Shown one piece after another: positions 17,200 through 28,323 of a stretch of DNA of 64,000 nt. The notes below the pieces were generated by a model. The model did no database searches, was not told the origin of the DNA, and worked only from the letters and a program-made list of their open reading frames with translations. Position 1 is the first letter of the stretch, and each line of letters starts with the position of its first letter. Made by a program: the position numbers and the translations under genes. The DNA comes from Bacteroidota bacterium (lineage in GTDB: Bacteria; Bacteroidota; Bacteroidia; AKYH767-A; JAHEYN01), in assembly GCA_023251555.1 (NCBI GenBank), contig JAHEYN010000006.1, forward strand, positions 66,640-130,639, in the 5' to 3' direction.

Positions 17200-18378
17200 T
17201 CAGCATAATCTTCTCACCCTGCTTTTTTCCCCCAGCCTGAACTGCTTTACATCAGCATCTTCAATCAATACCAGCCCGGGACGTTTGCCGGGCTCTATGG
17301 ACCCAAGTTCTTTATCAAAACCCAGAAACTCCGCTCCGTTGAGTGTCGCCCAGCGGATCATCGTTTCCAGCGGAATGGCGGGATATGCACTTTCTATTAT
17401 TTTGAGTTCTTCTACGATGGAAAGGGTGTTGTTGGAAGCAAGGCTGTCCGTCCCGATGGTAATTTTCACGCCTCTCGCTGCGAAAAGTTCAAAGGCCGGA
17501 ATGCAGTTCTCTATATAAAGATTGGCCCCGGGGCAGAAGCACCACCATAGCATCCTGCTGTATGATTCCGCCCACTCAATGTCTTCCGGGGAGGTAAATG
17601 TGTTGTGGACAAGCTGTATTTTAACAGATGCCGGGAGATGCGGAAGCACTGATCTTAATGCACTCATGCCGGTTGGCTTCCAGGAAGAAGTGTCAATGCC
17701 GAAATATTTCAAACGTTCCATGATGCGCCCTCTTCCTGTAACATACAACTCATCCTCATCTTTGTTTTCCTGGTTGTGAAAGGATAAAGGCGCCCCGCTT
17801 GCAGCGGAAAGCTCCGCAATTTTTTCCATGAGCGGAACCGACGCGGAATAAGGGGCGTGAAGGGTAACCGAACCGGGCTGCCCTCCGGGCATGGAAAGAA
17901 GGCGAAGGCCATGTTCAAAGGCATTCCCCGAGCGGGCAGGGTCAAATCCATAGACTTCAATAAAGTTATGGTAACGCATCTTGTGTTCTCTTTTTATCTG
18001 AAAGGAAGAAGCAGTATTGCAGATATCTCCCACAGCAACGATCCCATTTTCAAACATCTCCTTTTCCGCATCCCTCATGCATTGTTCCCGTTCATCGTCC
18101 GAAGCCTTCCGCCGGAGTTCCTCCACTTCTTTAATGAATGTATCAAGACCTCCGCCGGGCGGAATTTTGCCTTTGAGATACGAAAGTTCAAGATGGCAGT
18201 GGGTATTTACAAATCCGGGACAGATGATACCGCGGTGATGCTCTGCCCCCTCTGCCGCGCCCGGCGATGAAGCAGGGAAAACAGAAAGGATCTCTCCGTC
18301 ATCCGCAACAACCACTATGCCTTTTGGAAGCGGGGAAGAGGAAACGGGGAAAATATAGTCGGCAGTGAATTTACGCAT
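17200..18378 (-). CDS. Amidohydrolase family metal-dependent hydrolase
   Basis: A 392-residue cytoplasmic enzyme of the amidohydrolase superfamily (ATZ/TRZ chlorohydrolase/deaminase branch). Metal ligands are seen: 'GFVNTHCHLELSYLKG' (HxH), 'SVTLHAPYSAS', a His in 'PLSFHNQENKDE' and the Asp in 'ITIGTDSLASN'. The late 'LEIIESAYP ... WATLNGAEFLGFDKELGSIE' block is typical. I start at ATG 18378; an upstream in-frame ATG at 18462 adds 28 residues of no family character and would precede a TATCTTTA box at 18409-18416. The substrate could be an aminodeoxyfutalosine-like nucleoside (menaquinone route) or another amine; this is not decided by the sequence. Confidence 0.85.
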   Translation of the reverse strand: MRKFTADYIFPVSSSPLPKGIVVVADDGEILSVFPASSPGAAEGAEHHRGIICPGFVNTHCHLELSYLKGKIPPGGGLDTFIKEVEELRRKASDDEREQCMRDAEKEMFENGIVAVGDICNTASSFQIKREHKMRYHNFIEVYGFDPARSGNAFEHGLRLLSMPGGQPGSVTLHAPYSASVPLMEKIAELSAASGAPLSFHNQENKDEDELYVTGRGRIMERLKYFGIDTSSWKPTGMSALRSVLPHLPASVKIQLVHNTFTSPEDIEWAESYSRMLWWCFCPGANLYIENCIPAFELFAARGVKITIGTDSLASNNTLSIVEELKIIESAYPAIPLETMIRWATLNGAEFLGFDKELGSIEPGKRPGLVLIEDADVKQFRLGEKSRVRRLC

Positions 18379-18517
18379 GCTTGAGATGAGAGAAGCGGAA
18401 GAAGATTCTAAAGATAAAATTTTATTTACGATGGCAGCTGCATTTTTTTTATGTATATTCAACTACCTGTCTTTACTTTTTTTATTGCAAAAACAACTTT
18501 AAATTTAAGATATACTG

Positions 18518-21500
18518 ATGTCGAAAATATTTCATAAGTTTTTTTATTTCTGCTTTGGAATAGTTTTTTCTTTTTTTATCAGCACTATTGTTTTCGCTCA
18601 GCCTGTCGCCAGCTTTTCTTCTAATATTACCCAGGGCTGCACGCCTTTGGTGGTAAACTTCACCGATAATTCTACAGGAAGCCCTGCCTCATGGCTTTGG
18701 GATTTCGGCAACGGAAATACTTCTACCGTTAAAAACCCCGGTGCGTTCTATACAACTCCCGGAGTATACACTGTCAAACTGATTGTAACTAATGCTTCAG
18801 GCAGTGACAGTTTGATAAAACCATATTACATCAAATCATTCGCGCCTCCGAAAGCAAATTTTTTTTCAAATGATACTTTGGGTTGTGAACCATCAATCGT
18901 AAATTTTACAGATATCTCGGTTCCGCAATCCGCTCCTATCTTAAGCTGGTATTGGAATTTCGGAGACGGGTACAGTTCGGCTCTGCAGAATCCAACGCAT
19001 ACTTATTCTCAGGGAAATTTCACTGTTTATCTTACTGTCAAAGATGCCAACGGGTGCAGCGATTTTCTTTTCATTGACCAATACATTAAAGTTAATAAAC
19101 CCAAAGCGAGTTTTAATTATCAGGCAACGGTATGTCCGTTTCCGGCAACAGTAAATTTTACCAACACTTCTGCCGGCGCAGGACTTAATTCCTTCTGGGA
19201 TTTCGGAGATGGTACTACATCCTCATTGTCAAATCCCTCTCACACATACACTACGCTTGATACATTCGGTGTAAAATTGCTTATCACTGATCCCACCGGA
19301 TGTACTGACAGCATCACACAAGTTGTCAATGTAATTACCTTTCAGGCTGACTTCGGTTATACTGTTTCCTGTACCGATACAGGAATCACCATGAACTTCA
19401 CTGACAAATCCGTTCCTGCTGCAACGGGTTGGCGGTGGGATTTTGGAGATGGAGATACAAGCAGCGTGCAAAATCCTTCACATTCTTACCATGACTCTAC
19501 AATTCAGTCATATACTATTCGCCTGATTGCCAATATCGGTCAGGGATGCACGGATACGATAACAAAAATTTATAAGCCGCTTGTTGCTTTTTTTTCAGCA
19601 GATTCTTTTTATTGCCAGTCACCTTTTCAGGTAAATTTCATTGATCAGTCAACCGGGACAGGACCATTTACTTATCTCTGGGATTTCGGAGACGGCACTC
19701 CGGCAAGCTCCCTGCAAAACCCGGGTCATTCTTACACTGTGGCAAACGGAACATACATTGATACTTTTTATGTCAGTTCAACTGTAAGTGATTCTATGGG
19801 CTGCAGTTATACAATCAAAGACACCCTTTCCATCATCAAGCCGTTTGCAGGATTTTATGCTCCCGATACTTCCGGATGTATTCCATTAACGGTTCAGTTT
19901 AAAGATACAAGTATTACCCGTGACCCAATCACCAATTGGTACTGGGATTTCGGTGATGGCAATACCTCTGTGCTGCAAAACCCTGCGCACATTTATTCCG
20001 ATACAGGACATTTTGCTGTTTCATTGCTCATAACCACAGCAAGCGGATGCAAAGATTCATTGAAAAAAACAAATTATGTGATGAGCGGCATCAAACCTGA
20101 TTTTATTAATTCCACTTATTACGATACCCTGTGTTTTCACAATGTGTACCAGTGGTTTGATATGTCAGGGTTTAACGATACTGCTATTCATGTAAACACC
20201 TGGTCATGGAAGTTTTGTTATTCACCGTATTATCAAACCTGTTGCTGCAACAGGGGAGATTCCTCTGTAGCGGATTCTGCCATGTTTGATACAGGTCACT
20301 GGGCATTTGGCTCCGATACCATGTTATTGGCAGCAGGATATAATGGTTGCAATGATTCTCTGATTATGACTCCTGTTACAGTTCCTCCTATCTCGGGAAT
20401 GAATCATTACGGAGACGCGACATTCGGATTTTGTTCTGCACCCGTTACCACTGATGTCAGTATCGGTTCCGGCGGATATGATTCTATCTGGGTTTTCTCT
20501 ATGAAAGACCTCCAGACCGGTCAGGTAACTCAACTTGATCCGGATCCATCGGTGAAAACCACACTGACTTTCAATAAAGCCGGCAAATATAGTTTTACAG
20601 TAGTATCCCATAATGATACTACGAAAGTCGGCGGATGTACAGATGGAAACTCTGAATTTTTATTGGTGATTGACAGCGTTCGCAATGGCTTTGATATGTC
20701 ACCTGAGATTTCCTGTCTGGAAGATTCGGCAAAAGGAGATACAATTGCATTTACTGACAGTTCCGTAAGTTTTTATGGAACAATTGTTCAATGGTTTTGG
20801 GATTTTGGCGATGGCAGTTCTTTGATAAATGATACCATTAAATACACGTATCATTATGTTACGGATAATTATATTTTACACGGATACGACAGTGTGTTTC
20901 CTCATAATTTGGGAGACACTGTTTTATTTCCCATGCATAATGACAGCGGGAGCATCCTCGGTACTTATCAGAACCCCGTTCATATTTATCACGACACAGG
21001 CGTTTACATTGTGAAGCAAACAATTACTGTTAATGTCCTGTCCCGCTGCTGCGGATCAGCATTGTTTGATACATTAAGATGTTATTACACTGCGACAGAT
21101 ACCATCAGGATTCATAATGTTGTTGCTGAATTTTCAGCAAATGACACCATCAGTTGTCCGGGTACAGTCATTGGTTTTTTTGATTCATCTACCACTACAT
21201 CTTCTGTTTCCCGTTGGGAGTGGGACTTTGGAGATGGCAGTGCAAAAGATTCAGCGAATCACAACCCAACTCACATTTATAGTAATCCGGGAGCATATAC
21301 TGTCAGCCTCATCATGGAAAATAATGCCGGATGTAAAGATACGCTGACAAAGAATGCTTATATCAATATCATGTTTGCAGTTGCTGATTTCACCCCTGCC
21401 TCCGACAGTGTTTGCTTCGGGATACCATCTTCGTTCAATAATAATTCATCGGGCGATGGAATTACCTATCTCTGGAATTTCGGCGACGGAAGTACTGACA

Positions 21501-23116
21501 CGACAATAAACCCTGTTCATCTTTACAATGCAGCAGGTAAATATTTTGTGACACTGAAAGTAACAGACCTCAATGGCTGCGACAGTACAACTACAGACAG
21601 CGTTACTGTTCTTCCTCTGCCTGTTGCAGGATTCACTTCCGATACTTTGTGGGGTATCTGTCCTCCGCTTCCCGTGCTGTTTGCAGATACATCTTCATCC
21701 AACATTACAAACTGGTATTGGGATTTTGGCGATGGAAATAATTCTAACCTGCAAAATCCGAGTCATGTCTATACCACATCCGGAAATTACACATTGACAC
21801 TGAGTGTTACCGATCTCAATGGCTGCACGGATTCCGTTGCCATCAGCAATTACATAAAATTAGGGGGTCCCTTCGGAACATTCGGTTTTGCTCCTGACTC
21901 GGGCTGCGTTCCTCTTTCTGTAAAGTTTATTGCAAATACTGTCAATGCTGTTTATCATTTCTGGGATTTCGGCGACGGAACGCTTGTCAATGGCGGAGAT
22001 ACTGTTTCTCATACTTACATTGCACGGGGAGTTTTCACTCCCAAATTAATTTTGCAGGATTCCAGCGGATGCACTTATGTTGTTCCTTCCGTAAAACAAG
22101 TTCATACGGACGGACTGTATGCCGGCTTCGGCTTCGGGGACTCATTGCTTTGTAATACAGATACTGTTTTCTTTACCAATCTCACCACTACATTTTACCC
22201 CACAGGTTATCAATGGAGTTTTGGAGATGGCTATGTAAGCACAGCAGCGATCCCGGCACATTACTACGATTCTTCAGGAACATACAATATCACCCTCGTT
22301 GCAACAGATACAACGGGCTGTACTTCCACGGCAACAAAAAAAATTACTGTAAACAAAGCACCCGAAATTATTCTTGCTCCCGTTGATACGCTGGGTTGTA
22401 TTCCATTTACGGTAAATTTTTCTGCGGGCGAAAAAGACACACTTGTAAAAATAAATTATTGGGGGTGGGATTTAGGAGATGAAACAATTGTTGCGGGAAA
22501 TTCTGTTTTTCATACGTACACAACTGCCGGAACATTTAATGTAACGCTGAAAATTCTATATGGAGACAGCGCCTGCATGATAGATACGGCAATGAAAATA
22601 ATTACAAAGCCCTATCCGCTTGCCGATTTTACATTCTCTCCTGAAAATCCTGTTGTGCAAAGTAAGACCGTTAGTTTTACAAACTTATCTTTCAGCGCAT
22701 TGTTCTGGCTTTGGAAATTCGGGAGCGGAGATACTTCGGTAACAGAAAATCCTCAATACAGCTATGAGCATCCCGGGAATTATACTGTTACGCTTATTGT
22801 ATCTGACGATGCCGGTTGCTCGGATACTATTACCAAAGAAATAAAAATCATTCCGAAAGTTCCGAATATTATCACACCCAACGGAGATGGCATCAACGAG
22901 TACTTTGTCATTGAAGGAATTGAGAGCCGGCATTGCGGTTTACAAATTTTCAACCGGTGGGGAAATCTTATTTATCAATCTGATAATTATCAGAACAACT
23001 GGAACGGAAAAAATTTTAAAGGTGAGCAGGTAATCAATGGCGTTTATTATTTTATCCTGTCGTGTAATTATGCTACTCCTGCGAATGGGTTTATTCAAAT
23101 TATTAATGAAAAATAA
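18518..23116 (+). CDS. Giant PKD-repeat surface protein with T9SS type B (CHU_C) sorting domain
   Basis: A 1532-residue secreted protein. A signal peptide (residues 1-28, ending 'STIVFAQ') is followed by about fourteen PKD domains, each marked by 'WxWDFGDGxxSxxQNPxHxY' and closing 'GxYxVxLxVxxxxGC'. A non-canonical, Cys-rich stretch interrupts them around residues 565-590 ('KFCYSPYYQTCCCNRGDSS'). The C-terminal ~85 residues ('PNIITPNGDGINEYFVIEG', 'IFNRWGNLIYQSDNYQNNWN', 'GVYYFIL') are the gliding-motility-associated type B sorting domain. It is probably an outer-surface adhesin or filament-like protein. The DNA is more AT-rich than the surrounding genes. Confidence 0.93.
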   Translation: MSKIFHKFFYFCFGIVFSFFISTIVFAQPVASFSSNITQGCTPLVVNFTDNSTGSPASWLWDFGNGNTSTVKNPGAFYTTPGVYTVKLIVTNASGSDSLIKPYYIKSFAPPKANFFSNDTLGCEPSIVNFTDISVPQSAPILSWYWNFGDGYSSALQNPTHTYSQGNFTVYLTVKDANGCSDFLFIDQYIKVNKPKASFNYQATVCPFPATVNFTNTSAGAGLNSFWDFGDGTTSSLSNPSHTYTTLDTFGVKLLITDPTGCTDSITQVVNVITFQADFGYTVSCTDTGITMNFTDKSVPAATGWRWDFGDGDTSSVQNPSHSYHDSTIQSYTIRLIANIGQGCTDTITKIYKPLVAFFSADSFYCQSPFQVNFIDQSTGTGPFTYLWDFGDGTPASSLQNPGHSYTVANGTYIDTFYVSSTVSDSMGCSYTIKDTLSIIKPFAGFYAPDTSGCIPLTVQFKDTSITRDPITNWYWDFGDGNTSVLQNPAHIYSDTGHFAVSLLITTASGCKDSLKKTNYVMSGIKPDFINSTYYDTLCFHNVYQWFDMSGFNDTAIHVNTWSWKFCYSPYYQTCCCNRGDSSVADSAMFDTGHWAFGSDTMLLAAGYNGCNDSLIMTPVTVPPISGMNHYGDATFGFCSAPVTTDVSIGSGGYDSIWVFSMKDLQTGQVTQLDPDPSVKTTLTFNKAGKYSFTVVSHNDTTKVGGCTDGNSEFLLVIDSVRNGFDMSPEISCLEDSAKGDTIAFTDSSVSFYGTIVQWFWDFGDGSSLINDTIKYTYHYVTDNYILHGYDSVFPHNLGDTVLFPMHNDSGSILGTYQNPVHIYHDTGVYIVKQTITVNVLSRCCGSALFDTLRCYYTATDTIRIHNVVAEFSANDTISCPGTVIGFFDSSTTTSSVSRWEWDFGDGSAKDSANHNPTHIYSNPGAYTVSLIMENNAGCKDTLTKNAYINIMFAVADFTPASDSVCFGIPSSFNNNSSGDGITYLWNFGDGSTDTTINPVHLYNAAGKYFVTLKVTDLNGCDSTTTDSVTVLPLPVAGFTSDTLWGICPPLPVLFADTSSSNITNWYWDFGDGNNSNLQNPSHVYTTSGNYTLTLSVTDLNGCTDSVAISNYIKLGGPFGTFGFAPDSGCVPLSVKFIANTVNAVYHFWDFGDGTLVNGGDTVSHTYIARGVFTPKLILQDSSGCTYVVPSVKQVHTDGLYAGFGFGDSLLCNTDTVFFTNLTTTFYPTGYQWSFGDGYVSTAAIPAHYYDSSGTYNITLVATDTTGCTSTATKKITVNKAPEIILAPVDTLGCIPFTVNFSAGEKDTLVKINYWGWDLGDETIVAGNSVFHTYTTAGTFNVTLKILYGDSACMIDTAMKIITKPYPLADFTFSPENPVVQSKTVSFTNLSFSALFWLWKFGSGDTSVTENPQYSYEHPGNYTVTLIVSDDAGCSDTITKEIKIIPKVPNIITPNGDGINEYFVIEGIESRHCGLQIFNRWGNLIYQSDNYQNNWNGKNFKGEQVINGVYYFILSCNYATPANGFIQIINEK

Positions 23117-23280
23117 TCAGAAGCAGAACACATTTCAAACATCAAAACTCCAGGCATAACAATCGGAAGCTGCAACCTGCCGGGCGGAATGTGTTTTTAT
23201 AAAGGGAGTGATGCTGAAAGAATAATCGCTGACGGGAAATTTCTCCGCACCCTTATGCATTATCTTCAGTTTTTTTTCTA

Positions 23281-23288
23281 TATTTTTG
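23281..23288 (+). promoter_or_regulatory. Candidate -7 box of the thiamin operon
   Basis: TATTTTTG, an exact TAnnTTTG match, 13 bases before the first base of the TPP aptamer P1 stem. That places the start of the transcript just ahead of the riboswitch. Confidence 0.5.
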
Positions 23289-23301
23289 TTTTACCTGAAA
23301 A

Positions 23302-23383
23302 CTTAGGAGGTGTCCTGCGGAAAAACAGGGCTGAGATGATACTCCTTGAACCTGATGCAGTTAATGCTGCCGGAGGGAATAAG
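23302..23383 (+). promoter_or_regulatory. TPP (thi-box) riboswitch
   Basis: The conserved core of the thiamin pyrophosphate aptamer is readable: AGGAGGTGTCC, GGGCTGAGATGATACTCC, TTGAACCTGATGCAGTTAAT and GCTGCCGGAGGGAATAAG. The P1 helix can pair CTTA (23302-23305) with TAAG (23380-23383). It lies 55 bases upstream of thiS at the head of an operon holding every thiazole and pyrimidine step, as expected. I see no strong terminator hairpin between aptamer and thiS, so control may be by access to the translation start. The rest of the gap 23117-23437 holds only AT-rich leader DNA. Confidence 0.92.
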
Positions 23384-23437
23384 TAACACACCGCCTGTTT
23401 TTCCTTCTCCATGGTTTTCAGATTGAGAATCTTCCTT

Positions 23438-23641
23438 ATGAATGTACATTTAAATGACCGCATTGTTACCGTCTGCGGGGGCGACAGCCTCAGCACGCTG
23501 CTGGAATGTGCAGGATTAAAAGAGATGCAGGGCACTGCAGCAGCAGTCAACGGCAATGTCGTTCCCAGGACCGGGTGGGAGACCTTTGCGCTGAAGGAGG
23601 GAGATCAGATCATTCTCTTCAAAGCCTCGCAGGGCGGATAA
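23438..23641 (+). CDS. thiS: Sulfur carrier protein ThiS
   Basis: A 67-residue beta-grasp protein that carries the sulfur for the thiazole ring as a C-terminal thiocarboxylate. The protein ends in 'ILFKASQGG'; the terminal Gly-Gly is the site adenylated by the ThiF-like enzyme. I start it at ATG 23438 ('MNVHLNDRIVTVCGGDSLS'), which gives the normal ThiS length; the nine codons upstream are not part of the family. First gene after the TPP riboswitch. Confidence 0.93.
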   Translation: MNVHLNDRIVTVCGGDSLSTLLECAGLKEMQGTAAAVNGNVVPRTGWETFALKEGDQIILFKASQGG

Positions 23642-23649
23642 TACAGTAA

Positions 23650-25488
<1,839 letters not shown>

Positions 25489-25499
25489 AAAGAAGAAAA

Positions 25500-26117
25500 G
25501 TGAAACTCATTGTAATATCACCGGAAGAATATTTCCCTCAGGAACACTTAATCATGAGCATGCTGTTTGAGGCGGGATTATACCGCTATCACATAAGAAA
25601 ACCGGGGTTCTCAGCCGCGGAGATGCAGGCATTTATCTTAAATACGGACTAAGCTTTGTTTCCGTTCCTTTCCCTTCACTCACACTATACGCTTGCCTCC
25701 GGATACGGGCCGGGAGGCGTACACCTGCCTTCGTATATAAAGAACAAGGACGAAGCCTGCACGCAATTTCGTGCGGAAGAAAAAATCATATCAACATCTT
25801 TCCATCATCCTTCAGAGGTCCGGAAAGAGGCCGGCAGATATGAATATGCTTTTCTCAGCCCCTTTTATCCCAGCATCTCTAAACCCGGCTACCGTCCTTC
25901 TTTTGCGCATGAAGAAGTGATACCCCTGCTGCAGGATACCGCGCTCAACAGCAGGCTCTTTGCGCTTGGCGGGATTGATGAAGGCCATATAGAAGAGATC
26001 GCTGCTATGGGCTTTGGTGGCGCAGCATTGTCGGGAGCAATATGGAACGCCCCTTCTCCTGCAGAAAAATTTAAAACCATGATCGCGCTATGCCGGCAGC
26101 TAAACCATACGTACTGA
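25500..26117 (+). pseudogene. Second ThiE/TenI-like gene interrupted by an in-frame TAA
   Basis: From GTG 25500 the frame reads 'MKLIVISPEEYFPQEHLIM', '...FEAGLYRYHIRKPGFSAAE' and stops at TAA 25650-25652. The very same frame continues without shift as '...LFPFLSLHSHYTLASGYGPG', 'GVHLPSY', 'YAFLSPFYPSISKPGY', 'LFALGGIDEGHIEEIAAMGF' to a stop at 26115-26117. Joined, the two halves (50 + ~154 residues) make one thiamin-phosphate-synthase/TenI-like TIM barrel of normal ~200-residue length. A TTG at 25656 could in principle restart translation but would lack the first strand and helix. The 3' end overlaps thiD by 28 bases. A proper thiE lies two genes on, so loss may be tolerated. A base-call error cannot be excluded. 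Confidence 0.8.
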
Positions 26118-26842
26118 GTATCGCCGGCTTCGATCCCAGCGGCGGAGCAGGCATACTGGCCGATATAAAAACATTTGAATCGGCCGGCTGTTATGGGTTT
26201 GGAGCAGTTACTGCGCTTACAGTCCAGAATGATATATCATTCGAAAAAGTCCGGTGGGCAGAAATGGCAGAGATAGAACAACAAGTGGAGATACTGGAAA
26301 AAAGATTTGAAATAAGATGGATAAAGATAGGACTGGTAAAAGATCTTGATACGCTTGAAGCAATCATAAAAGTATGCGGGCATCATGGTGCCGGTGCACG
26401 TATCGTATGGGATCCCATCCTTAAAACCACTTCCGGGTTTGAGATTCACAGCACCATAGACCAGAACCGGCTTGAAAAGATTCTTCGTAAAATATTCCTG
26501 CTTACCCCGAATACGGAAGAAATGAAAAAACTCACCGGCACCGGTGATGCAATGAAAGGTGCGGAGATGCTGTCAAAAAATTGCAATGTCTTCCTGAAAG
26601 GAGGGCATAGTGAACATCACAGGGGACGTGACTGCCTCTTTACCGCCGGAAAAGCATTCCCGTTCCGCCCCAAACGCATTGCCCCCCATCCCAAGCACGG
26701 GAGCGGCTGCGTGCTCTCTTCCGCGATCACGGCTTACCTTGCAAAAGGCTTCTCCCTGCAGCGCGCCTGCCTGAAAGGGAAAGACTACGTCACAAAATTT
26801 CTTCTCAGCAATGATACCACACTCGGATACCATTCCATGTAA
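26090..26842 (+). CDS. thiD: Bifunctional hydroxymethylpyrimidine kinase/phosphomethylpyrimidine kinase ThiD
   Basis: A 250-residue ribokinase-fold enzyme that phosphorylates HMP and HMP-P to HMP-PP. Signatures: 'SIAGFDPSGGAGILADIKTF' at the N-terminus, 'VWDPILKTTSG', 'LLTPNTEEMKKLTG', 'VFLKGGHSE' and the ATP/anion-hole motif 'HPKHGSGCVLSSAI' near the C-terminus. Slightly shorter than the classical 265. Starts inside the end of the broken thiE-like gene. Confidence 0.95.
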   Translation: MPAAKPYVLSIAGFDPSGGAGILADIKTFESAGCYGFGAVTALTVQNDISFEKVRWAEMAEIEQQVEILEKRFEIRWIKIGLVKDLDTLEAIIKVCGHHGAGARIVWDPILKTTSGFEIHSTIDQNRLEKILRKIFLLTPNTEEMKKLTGTGDAMKGAEMLSKNCNVFLKGGHSEHHRGRDCLFTAGKAFPFRPKRIAPHPKHGSGCVLSSAITAYLAKGFSLQRACLKGKDYVTKFLLSNDTTLGYHSM

Positions 26843-26845
26843 CAG

Positions 26846-27535
26846 ATGAACAGACTCCCGTTATATCCCGGCACACCGGATATCATGCACAAGCGTATTG
26901 TGTCCATCGCGAGGCTGCATTACATTACGGGAGCATGCCCTCCGGGTTTATCGCAGGCGGCATTCGTGGAAACCTTATGCAGTGCAGGAGTGCGCTGGAT
27001 ACAGTTCCGTTCCAAACACCAGTCTTTCCCCGCATTTATCCGTGCAGCAGCGGAGGTGAAGGAGGTCTGCGACAAATACGGCGCAACGCTCATCATCAAT
27101 GATAACGTGGAAGCTGCACTTGCAGTAAGGGCAGCCGGGGTACACCTGGGCAGGGAAGATATGCTCCCTTCCGAAGCAAGAAAAATGCTCGGGGACACCG
27201 CTGTCATAGGCGGTACAGTCAATACCCCCGGGGATGTTCTCCGGCTCAGCGGGGAGCCGGTGGACTACATAGGCCTCGGGCCCTTTCGCTTCACTTCAAC
27301 CAAAGAAAAACTCAGCCCTGTTCTCGGGCTTGAAGGAATAAAAGAGCTCCTTCCCTGTGCCGCGATTCCGGTGATTGCCATAGGAGGCATCACGTCCGGG
27401 GATGTGCAGCCGCTGCTTGGTGCGGGAGTGCATGGTGTGGCGGTGTCTTCTGCCCTAAGTCTTTCGGAAAACCCGCCGGAAACAGTGAAGCAATTCCTGA
27501 AAACAATTTACCCCTCAGAACCAATACCCGTATAA
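26846..27535 (+). CDS. thiE: Thiamine-phosphate synthase ThiE
   Basis: A 229-residue TIM-barrel enzyme that joins HMP-PP and thiazole phosphate to thiamin phosphate. Key blocks: 'GVRWIQFRSKHQSFPAF', 'TLIINDNVEAALAVRAAGVH', 'LGREDMLPSEARKML', 'DYIGLGPFRFTSTKEKLSP' and 'PVIAIGGITSGDVQPLLGAG'. The first ~13 residues are probably extra; an internal ATG at codon 14 (26885) is an alternative start. This is the intact thiE of the operon. Confidence 0.94.
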   Translation: MNRLPLYPGTPDIMHKRIVSIARLHYITGACPPGLSQAAFVETLCSAGVRWIQFRSKHQSFPAFIRAAAEVKEVCDKYGATLIINDNVEAALAVRAAGVHLGREDMLPSEARKMLGDTAVIGGTVNTPGDVLRLSGEPVDYIGLGPFRFTSTKEKLSPVLGLEGIKELLPCAAIPVIAIGGITSGDVQPLLGAGVHGVAVSSALSLSENPPETVKQFLKTIYPSEPIPV

Positions 27536-27538
27536 TAT

Positions 27539-28312
27539 ATGCAACCTCTTATCATAGCCGGAAAAATATTTGACTCCCGTCTCTTTATGGGTACCGGGAA
27601 GTTCGGTTCGCACAGCCTGATGGCCGAAGCGCTCCTTGCCTCCGGCAGCGAACTTGTAACAGTGGCGCTGAAGCGTGTGGATACCGGGAAGAGGGATGAC
27701 GATTTCCTGAAGTACCTCTCTCACCCGCAGTTTAACCTGCTTCCCAACACTTCCGGTGTACGCAATGCAAAAGAGGCCGTGCTTGCCGCAGAGCTTGCGC
27801 GGGAAGCTATGGAAACAAACTGGCTGAAACTTGAGATACATCCGGATCCCAAATACCTGCTTCCTGACCCCGTTGAGACACTCATAGCCGCGGAGGCTCT
27901 CGTAAAAAAAGGATTCATCGTTCTTCCTTATGTGAATGCAGACCCCTTGCTGTGCAAGCGTCTTGAAGAAGCCGGGGTTGCCGCCGTGATGCCGCTGGGC
28001 TCGCCTATAGGAAGCAACGGAGGACTGCAGACTAAGCACATGCTGGAGATTATTATAGAGCAGAGCCGTGTTCCTGTGGTGATAGATGCAGGCATTGGCA
28101 GTCCTTCGCATGCCGCGGAAGCTATGGAGATGGGTGCCGGTGCAGTGCTCGTGAACACTGCCATAGCCGCTGCGGCTGATCCCGTTCTTATGGCATCTGC
28201 TTTCCGCATGGCGGTGGAGGCAGGACGCTCAGCCTTCGAAGCGGGCATGGCAGCAAGAATCAGCCACGCCTCCCCGAGCAGCCCCCTCACTGCATTCCTG
28301 ACTGAAAAATAA
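27539..28312 (+). CDS. thiG: Thiazole synthase ThiG
   Basis: A 257-residue enzyme that forms the thiazole phosphate ring from deoxyxylulose phosphate, dehydroglycine and the sulfur on ThiS. The catalytic Lys sits in '[17 protein letters not shown]' (about residue 100), and '[14 protein letters not shown]', '[15 protein letters not shown]', '[20 protein letters not shown]' and '[14 protein letters not shown]' are conserved. It starts three bases after the thiE stop. Confidence 0.97.
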   Translation: MQPLIIAGKIFDSRLFMGTGKFGSHSLMAEALLASGSELVTVALKRVDTGKRDDDFLKYLSHPQFNLLPNTSGVRNAKEAVLAAELAREAMETNWLKLEIHPDPKYLLPDPVETLIAAEALVKKGFIVLPYVNADPLLCKRLEEAGVAAVMPLGSPIGSNGGLQTKHMLEIIIEQSRVPVVIDAGIGSPSHAAEAMEMGAGAVLVNTAIAAAADPVLMASAFRMAVEAGRSAFEAGMAARISHASPSSPLTAFLTEK

Positions 28313-28323
28313 CAGGGTCGCCG

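Noticed and set aside
18518-23116. CRISPR-like or tandem DNA repeats in the large AT-rich gene
   Set aside because: The periodic similarity is explained by repeated PKD protein domains; DNA units are diverged and of unequal length.
23189-23386. 65-codon frame overlapping the TPP riboswitch
   Set aside because: It runs through the conserved aptamer, whose bases are explained by RNA structure.
25650-25655. Frameshift as the cause of the broken thiE-like gene
   Set aside because: The frame is identical before and after the stop, so a point nonsense change (or base error) is enough.
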